A stretch of DNA of 64,000 nucleotides, from assembly GCA_946902875.1 (NCBI GenBank), contig OX336339.1, positions 1,544,397 to 1,608,396 of the forward strand, given 5' to 3'. Under the pieces are notes generated by a model. It worked only from the letters and a program-made list of their open reading frames with translations, was not told where the DNA came from and ran no database searches. Positions within the stretch are counted from its first letter, which is position 1. Each line of letters opens with the position of its first letter. This DNA comes from Nematopogon swammerdamellus. Lineage: Eukaryota > Arthropoda > Insecta > Lepidoptera > Adelidae. The translations under genes were made by a program, and so were the position numbers. Shown here one piece after another: positions 50,069 to 62,000 of this stretch.

Positions 50069-53000
50069 CTGCAACAACGGAAACCATTAAGCTCAATTAT
50101 TCATTTCCGGTGATATTTTTCTAAAGCCGCCAAGCCAAGAAATGGTGCAACGCCATCTATTGAAGAGTATATGCATTTTTTTTATTGAAACTGACACGGT
50201 TGGCTACATCACCTACAGCATCCGTGATGTCAGCCCATAACACCGGGAGAACTAGGTGACATGTCAGTGCTTCCCTTCGATCTTGCCGGCTACAATGAAC
50301 TGAACGGAAAACACAAACTATTTACATAGCCGTTTCGACCGACGTTTCATTCAGTGCGGTGGTACCAACCCTGGCGGGTTGAACCCTAGCACCGAGTATG
50401 GTAGGAAGGCAAGGGACCTACAGTTTTACGTGAAATCCGAACCACGGTCAGCCTCCAACGGTCGAGCGGTCACCCATCCAAGTACTGACCGCACCCAGCG
50501 TTGCTTAACAATCAATAGCAACAGTCGACTGTCTGCACCACTGAGCTATCGAGGCTGACCAATAAACCAGTATTCTAATAAAAAAAAAACTGCATCCAAA
50601 TCGGTCCATCCCTTTCGGAGCTACAATGCCACAGCCAGAAAGACATCAATCTTCTATCGCCCCTCTTTTTGCATCCGGGGTAAAAAAAAAACGCCACCTG
50701 TTGAACATAATTGTAAAGGCGCCTTCCAACCACGCAAATGTTACAACGCCATCTATTGAAGCGCACATAAATTATTTTTTTTATTATGTCTACTGTAGAC
50801 ATAATAAAAAACCTGCTGTCTAACTCGCGCACCGAGGGTTCCGTGTCTCCATGTCATGGTAAACGCCACTCACGCCATCTATGGCGCATACACTTTTTAG
50901 TTTCTTCTATGCGAACCCCCGTAAATTTTTTACTTGTGGAATGTAAGTAGGTAGTAGCAAAAGAGTTGAGCGTGACAATTGAAGATAAAATAATAATAAG
51001 AATACTTATTAACAATGCATATAAGTACATGCTAGTAAAATAAATATAAGCCATAGCCATAGAGAGAGCTAGAATCAAACCTGGATGAGGCTGGATGGGT
51101 CTCACTCGACCGATGAGACTCTGCAGTGTGTCGGATTTGCGGATCTGCTTGAGGAACGAGTGGTTCAGGAGTTGCGAAGCAGTTGGCCTCTTCGCCGGAT
51201 CTCTAAAACAATAGCACAAAAAGCTTGATAGGGAGGATCGCAGTGAGAAGATTTTAACCTGATGCGTTCCGAAGGTCCCGCGCGGAAACTAATGCTTCTG
51301 ACGCTCGCTTCCGTTGGGCACGCACGAGACCCTATGGGCGGCGACGTCGTAAGTATTTGTCATGTGCTATTTCAGTGAAATTTTTCTTATTATACGGAAC
51401 CCTAAAAAAGGTACATAGGTGTCGCTTGAAGTGTTTAACGCCCTCTTGCGATGTACAGCGAAGTACTTAGGTAGGTAGGTTTGGGTCACTTAGTCGAGTG
51501 TTTATAGTGGAGTGTTCGCGCTAAAAGCACCACAGTGACCTACTTATTTAGCACTAGCTTTTGCCCGCGGCTTCGCTCGCGTGAAATTCGTATTTAAAAA
51601 GAAGAAAGTAAGTAAGCCCGTCACGGTACCTTTATTTTGGTGCACGGAACAATTCGGTTTGTATGAGAGCCACATCTTAGCGTAACCGAAACTGAATTTT
51701 ATTTAGCCTATCCTGTGTCTCGTATAGGTAAATGTGCTTGTACTAAGTTTCATCGAATTCGAATGATCGGTTTAAGAGTTATGGAGGAACATACATACAT
51801 ACAGAAAATATTTCTAAAAATCGTCAAATTTAGCTTTAGTATCATACATAAAGTCTACAAACTCAGTATCTCATAAAACAAAGTAATTTACTCCATGACC
51901 ATCCACCTTACAGATTTATTATTACTAGTATAGTATAGTATTGATGATATTGATAGGCGCATGGATGTCACTCCAAGTGTATCTGTTGCGAGGTACGTAC
52001 AGATACGTACGTACAGGTACGTACTTAGGTAATTTAGTTGTAAATATATAGATAATTCATTTGTAGATCCAGCAGCCAGCACTCGTTATCGCAAGTTGTA
52101 GGCACTTATCGTGGGAATTGTGCACTGAGATTGGGTGCCTATAGTCACCTATAGTTACCGACAGGTGTCATGTTCGTTTGTAGGTATTTACCGCTATAAA
52201 TTTTAGAGTTTGTCAGGTTGGTGGGTACGTAAACTAAGATGGCCAACCGTCCCGGATTCCGCGGGACCGTCCCGTAATAGCAGTGGTAATCCCGCATTGC
52301 AACAACTGATAAAATAGTCCCGCAAAATGTCTAATGCGTCCCGCACGCATTGTCCCGCATTTTCCATATTTCCAAGTCATTAAAAAATTGCCTAGCCATC
52401 GTCCAGTAGGTACCTTCTTTATTTTGCAGGGACGAACGCACCTACAGAACGAGTATTTTCGTTGATGAATGCCTTGTGGACATTGGAAAAAACCGGCCAA
52501 GTGCGAGTCGAACTCGCGCACCGAGGGTTCCGTATCGCCATCTCATGGTCAGCGCCGCTCACGCCATCTATGGCGTGTTTTATGAAATGCTTCATAATAG
52601 TTAAAATTCATGATTAGTTAAAATGCTTCATACTCTTTTCGGTAGATGGCATACACTTTTTAGTTTCGTGTATGGGATTTTTTTACTTTTCTTTTTTTAT
52701 TATTTAGATTTTAGGCCATAATAACACATATTCTGTGAAAATTTCAATGGGCTACCTCTTACGGTCAAGAGATATAGCCCTCGGACAGACGGACAGACAG
52801 ACGGCGTAGGCTTAGTAATAGTGTCCCGTATGAAGCATACGGAACTCTAAAAATGACTTTTGCGTCCTTTTCCATGAAAAGGAAGATGGAAGGACCCGTA
52901 CCAGTAAAAAAGGATTGTCCTTCCCAAAGAAGGACGGTTGGCAACCCTGCCTACAGAACCAGTATTTTCGTTGATGAATGGCTTGTGGACATCGGAAAAA

Positions 53001-56000
53001 TCGTCAGTTAAAGTTTCGCGTAGAATTGACAATCACAATTGATCGTCTCCGAGATTCGTAACGCCCTCTTGCGATGTACTGCGACGTACTTAGGTAGGTA
53101 GGTAGGTATTGTGTCACTTAGTCGAGTGTTTATAGTGGAGTGTTCGCGCTCAAAGGACAGTGACCTACTTACATATTTAGCATAGGTGCATAGATGTTAT
53201 AGTTTTTTAAGACGAGACAGAAGTAACTATCTCCGTACAAAATAGTTTTTCGGAATTTATGTTTTTAACCCTGTTTTGAACCTTATCCGATTTTTAACAA
53301 TGTAATATTTTCTTAATTTTTTCTCGAAAATATTATATTGTCGAAAAAGTTAAAAATTTTAGCTTTAGAAACCAGGAGAACGGGGGGGACGGGGGGGGGG
53401 GGTGGGGGGGTCGGGGGCGACGACGAAGACGACGACAGTAATTTATGTTATGATATTATGTTAGTTTAAACTTATTTTTTTTTATTGGTATCAAATTGGC
53501 CCCCCATATTAATGTAAAATGTCATCAAGATCTATCATTGTGTCTAATTTCAAGTTTCTATGTTCCTTAGTTTTCGAGAAAAACCTCTGCGACAGACAGA
53601 GAGACACTGGAGTAATCTTATAATGGTTCCGTTTTTCGTTTTAAGGTACGGAACAATAAAAACCTTAACTCGCGCACCGAGGGTGCCGTATCGCCATGTC
53701 ATGGTCAGCGCCACTCACGCCATCTAGATGGCGTGTTATGAAATGCTACACATTAGTTAAATGTCATGATTGGCGATATACACTTTTAGGTTTCTTCTAT
53801 GGGAACCCCCGTGAATTTTTTAATTTTTCTTATTTTTATTATTTGTTGTTATATCGGCCACAATAACACATATTCTGTGAAAATTTCAACGGGCTACCTA
53901 TTATGGTTCAAGAGATACAGCACTCAGACAGACAGACGGCGTAGGCTTAGTAATAGGTTCCCGTACCGGTTACGAAAGCCTTATAAAAACAGGAACATGA
54001 GAGAAGCACTCACCTCTGCAGACAGAGATTGCAGAAGGTGTGGAACTGAGGCGAGAGGCGTCGGCTGCCGTAAGTCTGACGGATGTGCAGCGCGCTTCCA
54101 CTGGCCATGCTGTCGCCGACACCCGAGTCCGTGTGGTACATTCCTGTAACAACACTTATTTTTAATTCGCTTACACGCTTTGCATACCAGCTTTTATATT
54201 CGTACCGTTAGTCAGTCTTGGTAGCTCGGCGGTGCAGTTGACTGACTGTCAGTACTTGGATGACCATGGATCGGATTCCACGTAAAACTGTAGGTCCCTT
54301 CCCTTCTTACCTTACTAGGTGGTAGGGTTTAACCCGCCCGCGTTGGTAACACCGCACTGAATGAAACACCGCCGGTCAAAATGAAGGGAAGCACTGACAT
54401 GGGACATTGGATGGGATGTTGTAGGTGATGTAGCCAACTGTGTCAGTTTCCATAAAAAAAAACAGTGTTCGGCCGGTACTTAAAAACAATAGCCCCACTG
54501 CATCTTTCCCTGTGTACGTCGTAAAAGGCGACTAAGGGATAAGGACACGGTGCCGTAGGCTAGCCACCCCTCACCTTGGCACTGTGCTTCCACCGAGTCC
54601 TGCAGCAGGTGGGTGTTCGTGCCTTACTTGCTGCTTGATAGTTGTCTTGTCCGATTGCTTTGCCAAATCTGGCGGCCAGTGTTGTGCTGTAATTTTCAGT
54701 AGTTCTTGCAAGCATCATACCGATTACTCTGCTTACCCCGATTGTCGGGATACAGCATGTGGTATGTATGTATGTATGTGTACCCAGAGCAGCAGAGGTA
54801 AAAAATTTTAAATCTGGGTTAATGAGCTAACTATGCAAAATCATTCCTATTTTTTTCTCCAAGTATTTTCCCCCAAGTACAATCTCGGGTTCTTCGGCAC
54901 CTGTCAGGTCAGCACTGAGTTCGCAACCCCCGCACACGACGGAATGTCAATGGGCGTCGTTAGAAATGACATGACATGGGTGGCTCGGATGCACATGCCG
55001 CCCTCTAGAGAACGGCACCGCCCCGCCGGTCGGTTCGAGAGAGTACAGCAGCAGTGACCTCTGAGTTGGTTCTCCTCGAGTATGGGGTCGCTGGGGAAGG
55101 TGGTGCAGTCGAGGAGCTGTGGACAGCTGCCGCGCACCTTCTCCGTCAGCATGAGCGTGCGCGGCACGTCCGAGAACGGCACCGCCCCGCCGGTCGGCTC
55201 GAGAGAGTACGGCAGCAGTGACCTCTGAGTTGGTTCTCCTCGAGTATGGGGTCGCTGGGGAAGGTGGTGCAGTCGAGGAGCTGCGGACAGCTGCCGCGCA
55301 CCTTCTCCGTCAGCATGAGCGTGCGCGGCACGTCCGAGAACGGCACCGCCCCGCCGGTCGGCTCGAGAGAGTACGGCAGCAGTGACCTCTGAGTTGGTTC
55401 TCCTCGAGTATGGGGTCGCTGCGGAAGGTGGTGCAGTCGAGGAGCTGCGGACAGCTGCCGCGCACCTTCTCCGTCAGCATGAGCGTGCGCGGCACGTCCG
55501 AGAACGGCACCGCCCCGCCGGTCGGCTCGAGAGAGTACGGCAGCAGTGACCTCTGAGTTGGTTCTCCTCGAGTATGGGGTCGCTGGGGAAGGTGGTGCAG
55601 TCGAGGAGCTGCGGACAGCTGCCGCGCACCTTCTCCGTCAGCATGAGCGTGCGCGGCACGTCCGAGAACGGCACCGCCCCGCCGGTCGGCTCGAGAGAGT
55701 ACGGCAGCAGTGACCTCTGAGTTGGTTCTCCTCGAGTATGGGGTCCCTGGGGAAGGTGGTGCAGTCGAGGAGCTGTGGACAGATGCCGCGCACCTTCTCC
55801 GTCAGCATGAGCGTGCGCGGCACGTCCGAGAACGGCACCGCCTCGCCGGTCGGCTCGAGAGAGTACGGCAGCAGTGACCTCTGAGTTGGTTCTCCTCGAA
55901 TATGGGGTCGCTGGGGAAGGTGGTGCAGTCGAGGAGCTGTGGACAGCTGCCGCGCACCTTCTCCGTCAGCATGAGCGTGCGCGGCACGTCCGAGAACGGC

Positions 56001-59000
56001 ACCGCCCCGCCGGTCGGCTCGAGAGAGTACGGCAGCAGTGACCTCTGAGTTGGTTCTCCTCGAGTATGGGGTCGCTGGGGAAGGTGGTGCAGTCGAGGAG
56101 CTGTGGACAGCTGCCGCGCACCTTCTCCGTCAGCATGAGCGTGCGCGGCACGTCCGAGAACGGCACCGCCCCGTTGGCCAGCTCGCAGCACAGCATGCCC
56201 ACCGAGTAAATGTCCGACTTCTCGTCGTACCCCTTCACGTTCTGTCGAAAGAAACATTGTTGAAATTAATGATGTATAAATATCAAAGGAGTTATTGCAT
56301 CATTTTCACCATCATCAGCATCATGAGCATTGTTAGCATCGTTACGATAATAATTCTCATCATAAAAATAATCATCGCCATCAAGACCATCATCATTAGG
56401 TTAAATTTTATTTGAAAAATGTTTATTGTGATAATTTATTACGTGTTTTGACTTTTTTGTTATATTTATTTTATTTGTATTATTAATAATTTTATTATTT
56501 TATACTTTACCTATAGTAGAATAATTTTATAAGAAATTGTAAAATTGTACGAAACTACTCCATAGGAAATAAATGATTTGACTTGACTTGACTTGACATT
56601 TAATTTCAAACTGCCAATAAGCTTATGGAGTTCCATATTATACTAATAGCAAAAATGATATACGTACGAGCACGGAGGCTGAGAACTGACATGGAACCTA
56701 GTTCATGAAGGTATAGGCTGACATAACGGATCTAGTGGGTGATGTTACCATGTTGTGAACCATGTTAATTAACCGCTCAGGTGGCGGCGAAGAGTACCCA
56801 TAGTGCGCGGCTCGCGGGCGGAGCGCAACGTGCTCGCAGCGACCCGCGGAGTGGCGGTTTCACTGCGAACACAAAGGCGCTCGCAGCGAGCTCGCGGACG
56901 GCGACACGTGCGGGCGTGTAGTGAGTACGTCGGCGCGAGCGCGACGGGCTTCGAACAAATGGAGTGGACAGAAGAAAAAGTACTTAATTTTCTTTAGTGT
57001 GAGTTTTAGGTCCGATCAGGTTCATCAGATATTCAAAATCTGTACATGACATACGCGTGAAGTTCTTAAAATGTCCACTGATCTGTTGAGATTGCATATC
57101 CAATACTAAATTAGATAGATGAAATTTTTATAGATCGCACTTTCCCAGAATCGACGCGGACTTTTGTAATTTTCAACGAGATCCGCGTGAGCTCGCCGCG
57201 AGCACTGCGGATCCAGAGGCTCGTAGCTGGATACGCGGTGGCGATGAACCAGGCGTATTCATTTATAGGTTGATACAGTATCAGATACATTGCGTGCTAC
57301 ACCACTAAGTGAGTACCCACCTTTAGACACCTTATGGGTGGCAGGCCGCCATAATATGCTGCCCTTAAAAAAAAATTCTTTTTAATTTTTTTTTCTAAAA
57401 AAATTATTACAACATCTGCGAATATTTTGCAACATCTTACGGAGCTTAGCGGGCGCCGGCGCCAATACCTAACCGTTCAAATAAAATTAATAATAAAAAA
57501 AATATGGATCTCTAACATGTACTTGTACCGTGTGGGGCCGGTACTTTAAAAGAATAGCCCCACTGCATCTCTCCCCATGTATGTCGTAAAAGGCGATTAA
57601 GGGATATGACTCCCTTCTTATATTACTAGGTGGTAGGGTTTAACCCGCCCGGTACCACCGCACTGAATGAAAGGTCGGTCCTCGGTCTGTCGAAACGGCT
57701 GTGTAAATAGTTTGTGTTTTCCGTTCAGTTCAGTGTAGCCGGCACGACCGAAGGGAAGCACTGACGTGGCACCTAGTTCACCCGGTGTTATGGGCTGACA
57801 TCACGGATCTTGTAGGTGATGTAGCCAACCGTGTCAGATTCAAATTCAGATATTTATTTCGCCATAAAGAACACACAACAATAACAATATTTTATTGAGA
57901 CATATTGTAAATTCAGTATGGTTCGTCATAATTTTTTTTGTCATGTCCCATTCAGCAGTGCAATCTATAAGGAAGAACCGGGTAAGAAACCTTACAGAGC
58001 TTTTTTTAAATATAACTTACATACTAAATTTTCATTATGTTAACCTTTAACTACCTATGGACATTTTTTATTTTTTCACTAGCCTGGATAAGGGGTCTCA
58101 CAGACTCCTTTATATTAGATGTAAATTTTCAGTAACTATGAATTATATTGTTAAAAAGTACCAGGCCTCACAACGAGCAGCTCACTCACCTGCTCCAAGA
58201 CTTCAGGACTGAGCCATATAAGATTGGTGCTGTTGTGGTCTGTCGGCGGCAGTGCGTGCAGGGTCTTCTGCCTGCGTCCGGTGAGCAGCAGGGACGCGGC
58301 GCTCCGCAGCCCGGCCACGCACACCGACCCGCTCGTGCTCAGCAGCACGTGGCTCGCGCGCACACCTCTGCAATAACACACACACAAGATGCATGATTAG
58401 TATGTTGTCAATTAATCATGTACCTATGTAGTAATGATGCACTCAAAAAGGGTTAGATAGATAGATAGAAATATATTATTGCTCCAAAAAAACATTTTAC
58501 AGTAACAAACGATAAGTAATTTACATGAGGGGCAAAGGCGAACTTATCCCTTACAGGGATTTCTCCCAGTCATGTTTTTCCAATCTCCCAGATTTTCTTA
58601 CCAAGTGCGTAGTAAGTACCCGTAACCGACCAGTATATACGAAGAACACAGATTTGCCTATTATATAAATATAAAAAAAAAAACACCTAACATAATAAAA
58701 CAGAATGTCACCCCATTAAGAGCCAGATTTTTTTTTATGGCAACTGACACGTTTGGCTACATCACCTACAAAATCCGTGATGTCAGCACCTTAACATCGG
58801 GTGAACTAGGTGCCATAACAGTGCTTCTCTTCGGTCGTGCCGGCTACACCGAACTGGACGGAAAACACAAACTATTTACATAGCCGTTTCGACCGACCTT
58901 TCATTCAGTGCGGTGGTACCAACCCGGGCGGGTTAAACCCTACCACCTAGTAATATAAGAAGGGAGTCATATCCCTTAGTCGCCTTTTACGACATACACG

Positions 59001-62000
59001 GGGAGAGATGCAGTGGGGCTATTCTTTTAAAGTACCGGCCCCACACCGTACAAATTTGTTTTTATATTAATTATTATAATTTTTGTTTTTTTATTTGTTG
59101 TTATATCGGCCATAGTAACACATATTCTGTGAAAATTTCAACGGGCTACCTATTACGGTTAAAGAGATACAGCCCTCAGACAGACGGATGGACAGACGGA
59201 CGGACGGACGGACGGACAGACAGACAGCGTAGGCGTAGTAATAGGGTCCCATACTGGATACGGAACCCTAAAAATTAAATAAAAATGGACCTCACCCCAG
59301 TAAGAGCCAGATCACAGCGAGAGAAGCAAACAGCATCGCTGCCGCAACCGCAATAAGCAGCGATGCTGTTTGCTTCTCTCGCTGCGATCTGCCTTTTACT
59401 GGGGTGAGGTCCATTTTTATTTAATTTTTAGGGTTCCGTATCCGGTACGGGACCCTATTACTAAGCCTACGCTGTCTGTCTGTTATTGCGGCTGCGGCAG
59501 CAGATTGCGGTAGCAGAGCGGAGTTGTGAAAAAAGAAAACAAAAATCTTCTTTCAGAGAGCCGCTACCTGTGGATATAGCCCTGCCGGTGCAAGTACTCG
59601 AGCGCGAGAAGCACTTCGCGCAGCACGAGCGCGCAGAGCAGCTCGGGCAGCCCCTCGCTGAAGTGCTTGTTGATGATGTCGCGGCACGAGCCGTACGCCA
59701 TCAGCGGCGACACCACGTACAGCTCGTGGCCGTGCACGAACGACGTCAGGTACGGGAGGACGTTGGGGTGTTGAAGCTCCTTCGACGTCTGGATCTCTTG
59801 CTGCAAATTGAGAATTTACATTTATGTTAAAATCATCTAAACCGGTTAGGTTAGGTTAAGCGGCGGCTGGCCGAGTGGTTTGGTTTGGCTTCTCATGCGA
59901 GAGGTCCGAGGTTCGAATCTGGTCGAGGTGTACCAATGAGTTTTTTTTTATGAAAAAATTTACGTGCATACCTAGTCCTACACCTGCTGCTTCACCGTTC
60001 GGAACCGGTGTAAAACTATAGGTTCCTTCCCTTGCCCCTTACTAGGTGGTAGGCCTTACTAATTGTAGCCGACTGGGTTGGTACCACCGTACTGGATGTA
60101 AGATGGCCGCATAGCAGCCTCGGTTGTGTTCTCTAGTCCAGTATAGCCAGCAATCCAGGGAAGTCTCCGGTATGGCAGGTGTGCTTATTCGTGATCATAA
60201 GCACACCTGGGCGCTGTCAGATCTAGGACGGGTGACCGTTCGATCGTTAGGAGGCTGACCGTGGTTCGAATTCCACGTAAAACTGTAGGTCCCTTTCCTT
60301 CTTACCGCTGTTCAAAGCAGCACAAAATTGTCACAAAAATTGTCGTAGAACAAGATAGAGAGGAAAAACGTGGATTCTGACGGTCGGTGTTGTCTAAAGG
60401 TTGAAAATGGAGCGAAAAATGCTGGGAATATTGCTACGTGATATGGTGCGCAACGAGGCAATTCGCCGACGCACCAAAGTAGTCGATATTGGACACCGGG
60501 TGGCTACGCTCAAGTGGCAGTGGGCCGGGCACATTAGCCGAAGAAACGGCGAGCGTTGGAGTAACTGTGTCCTACACTGGCGGCCGTTAACAGGAAAACG
60601 GAGTGTGGGAAGACCACCGGCCAGATGGGACGATGACATCAAGTACGTTGACGGAAAGCAGTGGTTCCGTATCGCTGAAGGCCGGGAGGACTGGAGGAAA
60701 ATTGGAGAGGCGTATGTCCAGCAGTGGTCGCTTACACGCTGACTGACTGATTGATTGACTGACAAAAGATAGAGAGAGAGGGGGGACCACATAAAACCTA
60801 CAAAATCTTTAAAGTGATCACCGCGATGATTGTCAAATCAAGTTTTTTTTTATGGAAACTGACGCGGTTGGCTACATTACCTACAACATCCGTGATGTCA
60901 GCCCATAACACCGGGTGAACTTGGTGCCACGTCAGTGCTTCCCTTCGGTCGTGCCGGCTACACTGAACTGGGCGGAAAACACAAACTATTTACATAGCCG
61001 TTTCGACCGACCTTTCATTCGGTGTGGTGTACCAACCAACCCGGGCGGGTTAAACCCTACCACCTAATAATATAAGAAGGGAGTCATATCCCTTAGTCAC
61101 CTTTTACGACATACATGGGGAGAGATGTAGTGGAGCTATTCTTTAAAGGTACCGGCGGCCCCATACGGTACAAAGTCAAGTCAAAGTCAAAAGTTTTTTA
61201 TTTCAGCGAGCATTGTATGTGAAAATTCATCGTGCTATAGAAATCGTCAACATTTACACTAGATTCAATCATCACATCAGATTGCCATGAACTAAAAGAT
61301 CTCTTCACAATGAATGTAAATAGTGACCTCCGAGGCCGCAAATTTTAAGTCAATTTAACTTAAGGGGGTACTAAGCAAAACATCACATCATATTATCCTA
61401 ACTACAGCCATATTTCAATAGATATAACTATAATTTATGTGCTTATAGTTAGGTAAAGATTCAAGGTATAATGTGTGATAGATTATTGTAATATAATCTT
61501 GTAAATTCTTTGAAAAATAAGTCGCTGAAAAGTGGTAAAAACTTTCGAAAATGCATTTGCTAATTTTGTTACAAATACGTCCATACAAAAAACGCACGGC
61601 AACGGCCCAAAATTTACAATGTTCAAAAATAGTTCAGTGAAAAACCATTTATTCTGTAAGCGTTTGAATTTATTTAGATTCTGATTCTTAGTATTATTGA
61701 CTATAAGCTCAATGAAGCATTTTTCGTATTAGATGTATTTGTAAAAAATGGCGAGGGAAATAGCAGAGGCATTTTTGAATGATTTTACCACTTTTCAACC
61801 ACATATTTTTAAGGGAATTTATTAGATTAAATTAAAAATAATGACCTATTTACATTATAGCTTGATTCTTTACCTAACTATAGGCATATAAATTATAGTT
61901 AAATCACTTGAAATATGGGTATGGTTAGGAAAATACGAAGTGCTTTTGCCTAGTACCCCCCCTTAAGCTCAACAAGTCCACGAAAACACTTCTTATGCAA

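Noticed and set aside
55146..55838. Repeated 66-residue ORFs as a family of small proteins
   Set aside because: They are the same reading of each 164-bp unit of the STRAD exon 4 array; start and stop are set by the repeat period, not by separate genes.
55012..56040. Mutually exclusive exon array (Dscam-like) in STRAD
   Set aside because: The sequence between successive exon copies is only about 25-38 bp, too short for an intron, and the copies are nearly identical, so they would not give protein variety.
60401..60742. Host exon in the STRAD intron
   Set aside because: It matches the C-terminus of RTE-type LINE proteins and ends in the simple-repeat tail of such elements.
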